Notes under the pieces: generated by a model
What the model saw: the letters and a program-made list of their open reading frames with translations, nothing else
The model's database searches: none
What the model was told of the DNA's origin: nothing
Shown here: piece by piece, positions 1-6,167 of the stretch
Numbering within the stretch: position 1 is the stretch's first letter
Layout: each line of letters opens with the position of its first letter
Position numbers and translations under genes: made by a program
Assembly (NCBI GenBank): GCA_027029065.1
Contig: JALVGO010000244.1
Span: forward strand, 1-8,202
DNA: 8,202 bases
Origin: Sulfurovum sp.
GTDB lineage: Bacteria; Campylobacterota; Campylobacteria; Campylobacterales; Sulfurovaceae
Direction of reading: 5' to 3'

Positions 1-126
1 ATGAGGAATGAGGAATGAGGAATGAGGAATGAGGAATGAGGAATGAGGAATGAGGAATGAGGAATGAGGAATGAGGAATGAGGAATGAGGAATGAGGAAT
101 GAGGAATGAGGAATGAGGAATGAGGA
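1..126. repeat. Heptanucleotide tandem repeat, (ATGAGGA) x18, truncated by window edge
   Basis: Eighteen perfect head-to-tail copies of the 7-bp unit ATGAGGA fill the first 126 bases. The array starts at the window edge, so its true length is unknown, and it ends abruptly at AAAGCG. On the plus strand every frame meets TGA. On the minus strand the unit (TCCTCAT) has no stop in any frame, and an ATG at 135-133 reads straight into it for 45 codons to the edge, with period S-S-F-L-I-P-H. Because 7 is not a multiple of 3, gain or loss of a copy would shift the frame of anything downstream. No variation between copies is visible, which suggests recent slippage expansion or an assembly-sensitive microsatellite. 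Confidence 0.97.
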
Positions 127-209
127 AAAGCGCATATAGAATACAAACCAAATTACATTGCGTTGTCAAGGGAATAGAATAAAAATCTTAGTAAATATTT
201 CACTGTATA

Positions 210-236
210 TTGATATAAGCTTCCCTCTGCTATAAT
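210..236 (+). promoter_or_regulatory. Promoter of ffs / tRNA-Ser
   Basis: A perfect TATAAT at 231-236 lies 6-7 bases before the start of the SRP RNA stem at 243. A TTGATA at 210-215 resembles a -35 box, but the spacer is only 15 bp. Weak or absent -35 boxes are usual in Campylobacterota. The position fits a start of transcription at about 242-243. Confidence 0.75.
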
Positions 237-242
237 TCGCGT

Positions 243-347
243 GCCTCTTTTCAGACCTGTGCAACGGGACTGAGGGACAACGGGTCAGGACGGGAACGTA
301 GCAGCCCACCCCTCTTTCTCGTGTGCCGCAGCCATCTGGGGAGAGGT
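243..347 (+). ncRNA. ffs: 4.5S signal recognition particle RNA (small bacterial type)
   Basis: This is the RNA scaffold that binds Ffh and directs nascent inner-membrane proteins to FtsY and the Sec translocon. The diagnostic core is present: GGTCAGGAC at 283-291, a GGAA tetraloop at 293-296 closed by G-C, and AGCAGCC at 300-306. It matches the E. coli 4.5S apical region in order and spacing. The ends pair as expected for the hairpin: 243-255 (GCCTCTTTTCAGA) with 335-347 (TCTGGGGAGAGGT), allowing G-U pairs. The length of about 105 nt fits the small form without an Alu domain. No terminator is visible before tRNA-Ser 11 bases downstream, so the two are probably co-transcribed and separated by RNase processing. 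The exact ends are inferred from pairing. Confidence 0.93.
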
Positions 348-358
348 CTTGCAACTGC

Positions 359-447
359 AGACAGGTGGCCGAGTGGTCGAAGGCGCACGACTGGAACTCG
401 TGTAGGGTTAATAGCCCTCGAGGGTTCGAATCCCTTCCTGTCTGCCA
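359..447 (+). tRNA. tRNA-Ser (anticodon GGA)
   Basis: This is a type II tRNA with a long variable arm. The acceptor AGACAGG (359-365) pairs with CCTGTCT (437-443), followed by discriminator G and an encoded CCA (445-447). The anticodon stem is CACGA/TCGTG with anticodon GGA at 393-395, which reads UCC and UCU. The variable arm, about 403-419, folds through GGG/CCC. The T arm is GAGGG-TTCGAAT-CCCTT (420-436). It lies just downstream of ffs with no promoter of its own visible, so it probably shares the ffs transcript. The 80 bases from here to the mutS7 stop codon are AT-rich, with no clear terminator. Confidence 0.97.
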
Positions 448-527
448 TATCTTCATCATATAAAATCTTCGTAAATACCAACTATACTTTATACCAAACT
501 TATATGCAAATAAAGTTATACTTAAAC

Positions 528-3458
528 TTAACGCACCTCATAGTGCAGCTTCAATCCCTCACTTGTCATCATAAACCCTGAGATAACGATCTTTCCCTCA
601 TGCACCATCTGGTGGTGTTTTTTACACAGCGGTATAAGGTTGTATTTGTGGTTTTTGTGAAAGTGGTCGATGTGCCCCGTTTCATTTGCCTCCTGCTGAT
701 GGGCAATGTGGTGGACATCAGCAACCCCCTCGTTACACAGCGCGCACTTGGTCAGGTAGAGGTCCTTGTTGTATTTGCTGCTTTTGCGTTTGCGCAGTTT
801 TTTCACTTCGCTGCCGTATGAGCCAAGGCCCTCTCTGATCTCCTGTGCGGTTTTGAGAAATTCACCATCCATGTGCAGTGACTTGGCAAACTCCAGTCCA
901 TAGAGGCTGTCTCCCTGCCCAAGCTGCAATACACGGTTATAGATCAGGGTATCATTTGCCTCATCATATCTGATACCAAGATGCAGGAAGATCAGATGCT
1001 TGACTGCTTTAAGCTGCGCAATACTGCCAAGCTGATGCAGGTGTGTGGCAAAGATAAAGGTTGATTTGAGTGAAAGCAGTTTCAAAATCGCCGCAGAGAC
1101 AATCGCAAGGGCTGATTCTGTCTCTGTACCCTGTGAGATCTCATCGCCAAGGATGAGTGAACGCGCATCGGCACGGTTGAAGATGTTTTTCAGCTCCATC
1201 ATCTCTACAGAGAAGGTACTGAGTCCTTTGTAGAGGTTGTCTTTGCTGACAATACGGGTAAAGAGCTTTTCGTACATCCCAAAACGCAGCTCCGCCGCCG
1301 GCACAAAAAAGCCCGCCTGTGCCAGTATTACAGAGAGCCCGATGCTCTTCATCAGCGACGATTTTCCAGAAGAGTTGATACCGTACAGCAGTACCCCGTG
1401 CACATCTTCACCGTCACTTGCATTGAGGGTAATGTGGTTGTGCGTTGTACCATTGTTTTCACCAAGAAAGATATCGTTGGGAACGTATATCCCACGCTCA
1501 TCGTTGGCTTCAATGATCGGGTGTCGCAGCCCGACCGCCTCATAGAAGTTCCCCTCTTCGATGATGGGCCGCGTGAGGTTCATAGTACGTGCGCACTTTG
1601 CCGTAGAGATAGCAACATCCACATCGGCGATGAAAACGATGAGTCTCTCCAGCAGAAGGGAGAAGCGCTTTTCAAGCAGATCCAGACTCTCCACATAGCG
1701 CTGCTTGACCAATGAGACCAGCTTCACCTGTGCTGTTTCGTAGGAGCGGGTGATCTCTTCAAAGAGCGGCGCCTGCACCTTGACAGCATTTTTAAGATGT
1801 TTGTACTGAAAATCTTTAAAAAAGTGATGCTCGTTGTCAATCGTGACAAAGGATGACTTCAACTCTTTTTCAATCAGCGAAAAACGGTTCTTTGTCAAGT
1901 TGAGAAAGTACCCTTCGCTCTCTAGATAACCGACCGTTGTGTACCGTGTTGCTGACGGGGAGAAGAGCTTGTCCTTTTCAAAGAGCGATTCGACATGCTC
2001 GGCAACCTTCTCAAGTTTGTCAACCTCATGCTGCTGTTTCTTGACAATGGTGTCAATGGCAGGGTAGACACCGCTTTTGAAGATGTTGTCATTGATCTGC
2101 TCGATACGAAAGCGGGCACAGACGTCAAGCTCAAAGGTCTCCTCCAGTACGATAAGCATCTCCTGCGTCTCATCTTTGAGCCTTCCCTCTACCTCCAAAC
2201 CGTTCGCTTCGGCATCGTCAAACAGTTTCAATACTGACTCCAGAGACATGGCAATATAGGTCAACTCCACCGGATGGAGCTTTCGCAGCTTGATACGCCG
2301 TGCGATACGCTCAAGGTCGTATATCTGCTTGAGGTGTGTCTCAAAACGGTCGATGCTTGGCATCAGCTTCTCGACAAGGTCGTAGCGCGCCTCCAAAATA
2401 GCCCTGTCACAGATAGGGTTGAGCAGCCGTTCTTTGAGCAGCCGTTTCCCAAATGCTGTAGAGGTTTTGTCAATCAGGTCAAGCAGGGTGATCTCGGCAG
2501 GATCACGACTAATGACCGAGAGCTGCTCCATGGCATTGTTGCCGATGTACATAAAACGGCTGTTGCCCAAAAAGTGCGGGCGGTTCATCTTTTCAATAAT
2601 GCTCTCATCATGCTCAATGATAAAATCAATCAATACCGCCAGCGCCTCAGTCGTATAGGGATGGCGTTCAAGGTCAAGAAACTCGATGGCACTCAGAAAG
2701 GAGTTGATCTCGAAGATACGTTTAAAGAGTTCATTCTGGTAGCCGATCTTGAAGCGTTTGATATTGAGACTGTAATGCAGTCCGCCAAGCTCCAGATAGT
2801 GCACCAGCCACTCCACATCGATCCTGCTGCTTTCAAGGGTGATGATCACCTCTGACGTGCTGTAGGTCTGCAGCAGATTAAAAGCTTCATCGAGCGCATA
2901 GGTTTTGTCATCACGGGAGGAGTGAATCTCGTTACAGATAGTCTTGCCCGTGCTGACATCGATGGCGGCATACCCGACCGAGTAGATGCCGCTGTTTTCG
3001 TCGATGAGCAGGGAGACGATGTTGTTCTCTGTCGGCTCGCTCAGGTATTCAAAATTGGTACCCGGACTGATGATGTTGGCAACATACCGCTTGACATTGG
3101 GCATCTCGCCTTTTTGCTTGACAACGATGATGGTATATTTTTTGGTGGCAATGAGTCTGGAGAGGTAGCGGTCAAGCGATACGGCAGGCACACCGGCAAG
3201 CAGCGGATTGCTGACAGAGTTTTCCAGTACCGCCTTGCTTTTGCGTGTGAGCTGAATATTAAGCAGTTCGGCGATCTCTTTTGCTTTGCCGATCTTAAGG
3301 TCATCATTGTTGACTTCATAGACTTCAAAGAAGGTGCCTATCTCCATCAACACCAGCGCGTCAGAGCCGTACTTTGCCTCAAAATGGCGCTGCAGATCGA
3401 AGTATATCTCGGTCAGAAGCTTCTTTTTTTGTGAAAGTATCTCGGCTGCTTTGTCCAC
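528..3458 (-). CDS. mutS7: MutS7-type DNA mismatch repair ATPase with C-terminal HNH endonuclease domain
   Basis: This MutS-family protein (976 aa from the GTG at 3458) probably binds mispaired DNA and cuts it itself. Near the N terminus is a mismatch-binding motif, G-T-F-F-E, equivalent to the Phe-X-Glu of MutS (F43, E45). Connector, lever and clamp regions follow to about residue 640. The C-terminal ATPase has Walker [10 protein letters not shown] (K699), an S-T-F-S-V-E-M motif, Walker B LILGDE (D772, E773) and A-T-H-L-H. Residues 900-955 form a zinc-type HNH nuclease: C905-x2-C908, D-V-H-H (916-917), N940, C945-x2-H948. This architecture is the MutS7 subfamily known from Campylobacterota, octocoral mitochondria and some giant viruses. 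Start choice: a longer reading from GTG 3515 exists, but that codon overlaps the probable -10 box. GTG 3458 has AGAGGG six bases upstream. It is monocistronic, and its 3' end faces tRNA-Ser. Confidence 0.93.
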   Translation of the reverse strand: MDKAAEILSQKKKLLTEIYFDLQRHFEAKYGSDALVLMEIGTFFEVYEVNNDDLKIGKAKEIAELLNIQLTRKSKAVLENSVSNPLLAGVPAVSLDRYLSRLIATKKYTIIVVKQKGEMPNVKRYVANIISPGTNFEYLSEPTENNIVSLLIDENSGIYSVGYAAIDVSTGKTICNEIHSSRDDKTYALDEAFNLLQTYSTSEVIITLESSRIDVEWLVHYLELGGLHYSLNIKRFKIGYQNELFKRIFEINSFLSAIEFLDLERHPYTTEALAVLIDFIIEHDESIIEKMNRPHFLGNSRFMYIGNNAMEQLSVISRDPAEITLLDLIDKTSTAFGKRLLKERLLNPICDRAILEARYDLVEKLMPSIDRFETHLKQIYDLERIARRIKLRKLHPVELTYIAMSLESVLKLFDDAEANGLEVEGRLKDETQEMLIVLEETFELDVCARFRIEQINDNIFKSGVYPAIDTIVKKQQHEVDKLEKVAEHVESLFEKDKLFSPSATRYTTVGYLESEGYFLNLTKNRFSLIEKELKSSFVTIDNEHHFFKDFQYKHLKNAVKVQAPLFEEITRSYETAQVKLVSLVKQRYVESLDLLEKRFSLLLERLIVFIADVDVAISTAKCARTMNLTRPIIEEGNFYEAVGLRHPIIEANDERGIYVPNDIFLGENNGTTHNHITLNASDGEDVHGVLLYGINSSGKSSLMKSIGLSVILAQAGFFVPAAELRFGMYEKLFTRIVSKDNLYKGLSTFSVEMMELKNIFNRADARSLILGDEISQGTETESALAIVSAAILKLLSLKSTFIFATHLHQLGSIAQLKAVKHLIFLHLGIRYDEANDTLIYNRVLQLGQGDSLYGLEFAKSLHMDGEFLKTAQEIREGLGSYGSEVKKLRKRKSSKYNKDLYLTKCALCNEGVADVHHIAHQQEANETGHIDHFHKNHKYNLIPLCKKHHQMVHEGKIVISGFMMTSEGLKLHYEVR

Positions 3459-3505
3459 GAAGTGCCCTCTTTTAAAGTTCCCGTTCATATTGAACAAGTT
3501 AAAGG

Positions 3506-3514
3506 ATTTTAGCA
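3506..3514 (-). promoter_or_regulatory. Probable extended -10 promoter of mutS7
   Basis: On the minus strand this reads TGCTAAAAT, an extended -10 (TGnTAAAAT). Transcription would begin near 3499, giving a leader of about 40 bases to the GTG at 3458. The upstream GTG at 3515 overlaps this element and could not be translated from such a transcript. No good -35 is seen. Confidence 0.5.
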
Positions 3515-3535
3515 CAAGTGGGGTTAGTAATGCAT

Positions 3536-3675
3536 AATTGAACCCTCTGAAAAACTACCCGATTCGAATTGGATCGATGACGACAAAGGAGCACTCTAAC
3601 CCCTGAAAGGGGCGCTTGCGTTTGCGACTGCCAGAGTTATCGGTTCAATTCGAATGTTTTTCAGTGGGTTCAATT
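3536..3675. repeat. 140-bp imperfect inverted repeat (MITE-like or structured element)
   Basis: The outer arms 3536-3555 and 3656-3675 (AATTGAACCCTCTGAAAAAC and its complement) match at 19 of 20 positions. After a 6-base bulge on the left (3556-3561), a second 17-base arm (3562-3578) pairs with 3639-3655, with only two G-U-type differences. The 60-base centre contains its own small hairpin (CCCC-TGAAA-GGGG around 3600-3612) and a possible ACTCT/AGAGT pairing. The element fills the gap between the mutS7 promoter and the 3' end of tRNA-Arg. No clear target-site duplication is visible. It could be a non-autonomous mobile element, a REP/MITE relic or a structured RNA tail of the tRNA transcript. 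It encodes no protein. Confidence 0.8.
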
Positions 3676-3693
3676 TGGGAAAGTTTGGGAAGA

Positions 3694-3769
3694 TGGTATC
3701 CCCAAGAGGACTCGAACCTCTAGCTAGGCCTTAGGAGGGCCCTGCTTTATCCAGTTAAGCGATGGGGAC
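3694..3769 (-). tRNA. tRNA-Arg (anticodon CCT)
   Basis: This is a 76-nt cloverleaf on the minus strand. The acceptor GTCCCCA pairs with TGGGGAT (one G-U pair), then discriminator A and an encoded CCA at 3696-3694. The anticodon loop is CTCCTAA, with anticodon CCT at 3735-3733, reading AGG. The T arm is GAGG-TTCGAGT-CCTC. Promoter boxes lie just upstream in the divergent region shared with rpmI. Its 3' end is only 18 bases from the inverted-repeat element, a position often used as an integration site. Confidence 0.97.
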
Positions 3770-3782
3770 AAAATTGCATGAA

Positions 3783-3788
3783 AGTATA
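3783..3788 (-). promoter_or_regulatory. -10 box of tRNA-Arg
   Basis: The minus strand reads TATACT here. Transcription would begin around 3776, a few bases before the tRNA 5' end at 3769. No convincing -35 box is seen. Confidence 0.5.
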
Positions 3789-3826
3789 ACAAAAGATACT
3801 TTTATATCTGTTTCAGAAAAACTCAG

Positions 3827-3832
3827 TATAAT
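3827..3832 (+). promoter_or_regulatory. -10 box of the rpmI-rplT operon
   Basis: A perfect TATAAT sits 58 bases before the rpmI start, giving an approximate 50-base leader. The leader contains a small CGGC-ACT-GCCG hairpin and the ribosome-binding site AGGGAG. This placement shows that the operon starts here rather than reading in from infC, which is absent upstream. Confidence 0.65.
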
Positions 3833-3889
3833 ATCGTCCCATTTTATGTCGGCACTGCCGCGTAAAAAATCTATCAAGGGAGTAAGCAT

Positions 3890-4081
3890 ATGCCTAAAAT
3901 GAAGAGCGTAAAAGGCGCTGTAAAGCGTTTTAAGGTCAAAAAGAGCGGCAAGATCAAAAGAGGTACGGCCTACAGAAGCCACATCCTCACCAAAGTCGAC
4001 GGTAAACACCACAGACAGATGAGAAGCCCAAAACACGTCGATCCGGTCGATGCGAAAAACATCAAAGAGATGATCGTATAA
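3890..4081 (+). CDS. rpmI: 50S ribosomal protein L35
   Basis: This is a small, very basic protein of the large ribosomal subunit, 63 aa, the usual length for L35. The N terminus P-K-M-K-S-V-K-G-A-V-K-R-F and the internal K-x-K-R-G-x-A-Y-R-S-H-I-L region are typical of the family. The ATG has AGGGAG seven bases upstream. It is the first gene of a two-gene operon with rplT, which starts 99 bases after its stop. In many bacteria infC lies directly upstream. Here its place is taken by a promoter and a divergent tRNA-Arg, a separation that I recall from Campylobacter genomes too. Confidence 0.97.
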   Translation: MPKMKSVKGAVKRFKVKKSGKIKRGTAYRSHILTKVDGKHHRQMRSPKHVDPVDAKNIKEMIV

Positions 4082-4104
4082 GACGATCCAACTGAAGTAA
4101 GGTT

Positions 4105-4141
4105 CCCCCGCATTTGGGGCAAGTTCAAACAAATACGTTTG
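4105..4141 (+). promoter_or_regulatory. Two small hairpins in the rpmI-rplT spacer
   Basis: The 99-base spacer contains CCCC-GCATTT-GGGG (4106-4119) and CAAAC-AAATAC-GTTTG (4126-4141). L20 is known to repress its own operon by binding structured leader RNA in several bacteria, so a regulatory role is possible. These stems are short and I cannot match them to a known L20 binding site. They could equally be RNA-processing or spacer structures. Confidence 0.25.
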
Positions 4142-4180
4142 ACACCTATTTCTAAACAGAGAAAACGGTAAAGGAAAACC

Positions 4181-4537
4181 ATGAGAGTAAAAACTGGTAT
4201 TGTAAGACACAGACGTCACAAAAAACTGCTCAAGCAGGCAAGAGGATTCTACAGCGGTAGAAGAAAACACTTCAGAAAAGCGAAAGAACAACTCGAACGC
4301 TCACTGGTATATGCTTACAGAGACAGAAGACAGAAAAAAAGAGACTTCAGAAAACTCTGGATCGTTCGTATCAACGCGGCGGCAAGACTCAACGACATGA
4401 ACTACTCAAGATTCATGCACGGTCTGAAACTTGCGAATATCGAACTTGACAGAAAGATCCTTGCCGATATGGCAATGAACAACCCTGAGGCGTTCACTAA
4501 AGTAGCGGAAGCTTCCAAAGCGGCACTGGCGAAATAA
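4181..4537 (+). CDS. rplT: 50S ribosomal protein L20
   Basis: This large-subunit assembly protein binds 23S rRNA early. It has 118 aa, the standard length. The basic N-terminal helix ([22 protein letters not shown]) and the conserved [10 protein letters not shown] and Y-S-R-F-M-H-G-L blocks identify it. AAAGGA lies six bases before the ATG. It is the second and last gene of the rpmI operon, followed by a strong hairpin terminator. Arginine is read almost entirely through AGA, as expected for a highly expressed gene here. Confidence 0.98.
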   Translation: MRVKTGIVRHRRHKKLLKQARGFYSGRRKHFRKAKEQLERSLVYAYRDRRQKKRDFRKLWIVRINAAARLNDMNYSRFMHGLKLANIELDRKILADMAMNNPEAFTKVAEASKAALAK

Positions 4538-4553
4538 GCCTGCCTTCTCTCTT

Positions 4554-4584
4554 TGCGGGGGATCCCCCGCACCCTCCTATTTTA
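4554..4584 (+). terminator. Rho-independent terminator of rpmI-rplT
   Basis: TGCGGGGGATCCCCCGCA at 4554-4571 is a perfect 18-base palindrome giving a very stable GC-rich stem, followed by CCCTCCTATTTTAT. The T-rich tail overlaps the stop codon of the convergent lipoprotein gene. The other strand has no T-run after the stem, so termination is mainly rightward. Confidence 0.8.
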
Positions 4585-5068
4585 TCTCCACCGATGCGTT
4601 CATATCTTTTTCAAGCATTTTTACGGTTTCATCCATCTCTTTGACAAAACGTTCCATCTTTTTTGTCCACTTCTCCAAAAAACTTTGTGTTTTGTTCAGA
4701 TCGACCGACACACGAGTATCATTCACCTCTATACCCATCTCCTTTTCATCGATCATCCCCTTTTGCAGATCGGCTGCGAGTTTGTCCGCCTTTTGCTTCC
4801 ATGTTGCCGCAATCGACTCAAAGTAGTGTTTTGTCCGGTTGGTGTCAATAATGATCTTGCCATCTCTGGTCGTCTGAATGCCGATTTTTGAAAACTTCTC
4901 CTGCTTTTGCTTCGCTTCCTCTTTTGCCTTCAGCTCTTTTAGCAATGCTTCACGTGCCTGCTGTGCCACTTTGGCATCATGGGCTGCCTGGTCTTCCTGC
5001 TTTTGCTGACACCCGGCAAGCCCTATCAGAACTGCCAATACAACTGCTGTATGTTTTACCATAACCAT
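4577..5068 (-). CDS. Predicted lipoprotein, coiled-coil, unknown function
   Basis: I do not recognise the family. From the ATG at 5068 the product is 163 aa. An alternative ATG at 5062 gives 161 aa, and both follow the GAAGGAAGG ribosome-binding site. The N terminus is a lipoprotein signal: K-H, a hydrophobic stretch and lipobox L-A-G-C, with C20 the predicted lipidation site. Gln and Asp/Glu follow it. Residues about 25-65 are rich in Ala, Lys, Glu and Gln and likely form a coiled coil. A short strand-like part (G-K-I-I-I-D-T-N) and two more charged helices follow, with W residues at about 93 and 133. It is probably an envelope-attached helical protein. Longer upstream codons exist but lie beyond the promoter and lack a signal peptide. 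It is a single gene, convergent with rplT. Confidence 0.85.
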   Translation of the reverse strand: MVMVKHTAVVLAVLIGLAGCQQKQEDQAAHDAKVAQQAREALLKELKAKEEAKQKQEKFSKIGIQTTRDGKIIIDTNRTKHYFESIAATWKQKADKLAADLQKGMIDEKEMGIEVNDTRVSVDLNKTQSFLEKWTKKMERFVKEMDETVKMLEKDMNASVEIK

Positions 5069-5095
5069 ACCTTCCTTCTCTAAAAAGATAGGTCT

Positions 5096-5101
5096 ATTAT
5101 A
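5096..5101 (-). promoter_or_regulatory. -10 box of the coiled-coil lipoprotein gene
   Basis: The minus strand reads TATAAT, about 28 bases before the start at 5068. It lies downstream of the hairpin that follows the Cys-rich peptide gene, so the lipoprotein is transcribed separately from that operon. Confidence 0.6.
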
Positions 5102-5129
5102 CAATGATTTGTGGGGAAATTGTGAGAGC

Positions 5130-5145
5130 GGCTGCCGAAGCAGCC
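5130..5145 (-). terminator. UUCG-loop hairpin after the HvfA-like gene
   Basis: The minus strand reads GGCTGC-TTCG-GCAGCC, six G-C-rich pairs closing the very stable UUCG tetraloop, 31 bases past the stop codon. There is no strong T-run after it in this direction (GCTCTCACAATTT), so it may be an imperfect terminator or an mRNA 3' stabiliser. Confidence 0.55.
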
Positions 5146-5176
5146 AAAACAAGAGGGAGGAGTATAGAAGGTCAGG

Positions 5177-5434
5177 TCAAGAGCCGCATTTGCCCTGTCC
5201 GCATTTGCCTTTTGCAGGTGCCTTCTTGGTCACATTTTTGTCTTTGCCTGCACCACATTTTCCTGCCTGACATTTCATCTCTTTTGGTTTTGCCATACCA
5301 GAGCCGCACTTGCCTGCCTGACACTTCATCTGTTTGGGAGCTTCTTTCCCTGAGCCGCAGTTGGCACTTGCAGCAGTAAGGCTGAATGCTGCAGCCCCTG
5401 CAATGATCAATCCGAGTTGTAGTAATTTTTTCAT
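5177..5434 (-). CDS. HvfA-like Cys-rich secreted peptide, putative copper-binding RiPP metallophore precursor
   Basis: This 85-aa peptide has a Sec signal (K-K-L-L, hydrophobic core, A-S-A at 22-24) and a mature part of about 61 residues rich in Lys, Gly and Cys. The cysteines form three C-x4-C modules: C38/C43 and C55/C60 in K-C-Q-A-G-K-C-G, and C78/C83 in K-C-G-Q-G-K-C-G, plus C26 just after cleavage. The last matches the E-G-K-C-G-type repeat of HvfA, a peptide known from Haemophilus in which cysteines are converted to oxazolone/thioamide groups that bind copper. AAAGGA lies before the ATG, 17 bases after the stop of the HvfX-like gene, so the two form an operon. No modifying MNIO (DUF692) enzyme is in the window. 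Family assignment rests on motif, length and neighbour. Modification is inference, and an unmodified metal-binding peptide remains possible. Confidence 0.82.
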   Translation of the reverse strand: MKKLLQLGLIIAGAAAFSLTAASANCGSGKEAPKQMKCQAGKCGSGMAKPKEMKCQAGKCGAGKDKNVTKKAPAKGKCGQGKCGS

Positions 5435-5451
5435 GGTATTTCCTTTGTTTG

Positions 5452-5889
5452 TTACTGTTCGTCACCGAAAATGAGGTGATCGAGACTGAATTTTCCGGCT
5501 CCGAACGAAGCGAAGATGCTTAAAAACAACATATAGTACACAGGGATCTCAAATCCGTTATTGCCCGCACTGAACCCGTTGGGCAGATGCACGGTCACAA
5601 TCGCTACGATCATCACAACAATCAGCGGGATCGAGATGATTCTGGTGAAGAGTCCCAATGTCAACAGCACAACCCCTGTAATTTCGGTTGTTGCCGCCAT
5701 ATAGGCATTGAGCGTCGGGAGGGGTATCCCTATCGACCCAAACCATGTTGCGACTGCGCCGATATCTGCCCACTTCATCATAGCAGGCTCATAAAACCCG
5801 TACGCTACTGCAAGACGCGCCAACAACAGTGATGCACTCTGCCCATGACTGAACAGGTCTTTCACAAAAGGGTATACACGCTGTAACAT
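5452..5889 (-). CDS. DoxX family membrane protein, HvfX-like
   Basis: A 145-aa integral membrane protein with four hydrophobic segments at about 19-37, 61-81, 83-101 and 115-133, the usual DoxX fold. The block T-E-I-T-G-V-V-L-L-T-L-G-L-F-T-R followed by I-S-I-P-L-I-V-V-M-I-V-A-I-V-T-V-H closely follows the pattern I recall for HvfX proteins, the DoxX relatives in copper-binding RiPP (hvf/bufferin) operons. Their exact task is not settled. A role in maturation or in membrane redox chemistry has been suggested. It has a strong ribosome-binding site, AAAGGAGG, five bases before the ATG. It is the first gene of an operon with the HvfA-like peptide, which supports the assignment. Other DoxX subfamilies serve sulfur or quinone metabolism, so function is not certain from sequence alone. 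Confidence 0.88.
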   Translation of the reverse strand: MLQRVYPFVKDLFSHGQSASLLLARLAVAYGFYEPAMMKWADIGAVATWFGSIGIPLPTLNAYMAATTEITGVVLLTLGLFTRIISIPLIVVMIVAIVTVHLPNGFSAGNNGFEIPVYYMLFLSIFASFGAGKFSLDHLIFGDEQ

Positions 5890-5934
5890 GGGAACCTCCT
5901 TTTGGGGAACCTTTTTCTAATTATTCGTACCAAG

Positions 5935-6033
5935 TCATTCCTGATACATTCGAAGTATAGAACAATTGCCGTGTACTCTCTGTGTAACCCGATTTTTGTA
6001 GTCGCTAAATCCATATAGTATTCATTCCTGATA
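5935..6033. repeat. 12-bp direct repeats (TCATTCCTGATA) upstream of the hvfX operon
   Basis: TCATTCCTGATA occurs at 5935-5946 and again at 6022-6033, 87 bases apart in the same orientation. A third, imperfect relative (CATTCACCTGATA) lies at 6053-6065. One copy sits just downstream of the candidate -10 box. They might be binding sites for a regulator of the operon or of the divergent gene at 6168. The rest of the 5890-6167 gap is AT-rich, with no ORF, RNA or clear hairpin. Confidence 0.4.
5954..5959 (-). promoter_or_regulatory. Candidate -10 box of the hvfX-hvfA operon
   Basis: The minus strand reads TATACT (within TTCTATACTTC). Transcription would start near 5947, giving a leader of nearly 60 bases. 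Other AT-rich hexamers lie nearer the gene, so this is tentative. Confidence 0.35.
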
Positions 6034-6124
6034 TCTGGGATTGATACAACTACATTCACCTGATACTTATGGCTTTACTTAACGTCTAATTGATGCTTAG
6101 ATATGCACCTTCAGGTCAATTATT

Positions 6125-6135
6125 TATGATAAAAT
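6125..6135 (+). promoter_or_regulatory. Candidate -10 box of the large secreted-protein gene
   Basis: TATGATAAAAT offers TATGAT and TAAAAT, either suitable as -10, with transcription starting near 6140 and a leader of about 25-30 bases. No clear -35 box. Confidence 0.4.
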
Positions 6136-6167
6136 ACCGAATATTTTATTGACGCTAGGGAGATGTT

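Noticed and set aside
1..126. CRISPR-like regular repetition
   Set aside because: The unit is 7 bp with no spacers, so it is a simple tandem repeat.
166..459. Reading frames on both strands over 166-481, and a rightward one from 321
   Set aside because: They lie across the SRP RNA and tRNA-Ser and have no protein-like features.
2274..3434. Long rightward open frames (2274-2855, 2922-3434) antisense to mutS7
   Set aside because: They are shadows of a conserved coding sequence, with no ribosome-binding sites or recognisable domains.
3536..3675. Integron attC site
   Set aside because: The palindrome is long, but I cannot find the conserved core sites (RYYYAAC / GTTRRRY) in the right places, and there is no cassette or integrase.
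3755..4291. Leftward 178-codon frame over rpmI and the start of rplT
   Set aside because: It is antisense to two certain ribosomal protein genes and overlaps their promoter and the tRNA.
5172..5465. Overlapping 97-codon leftward frame across the HvfA-like gene
   Set aside because: The 85-aa frame has the ribosome-binding site, signal peptide and repeated Cys modules. The other is an out-of-frame shadow.
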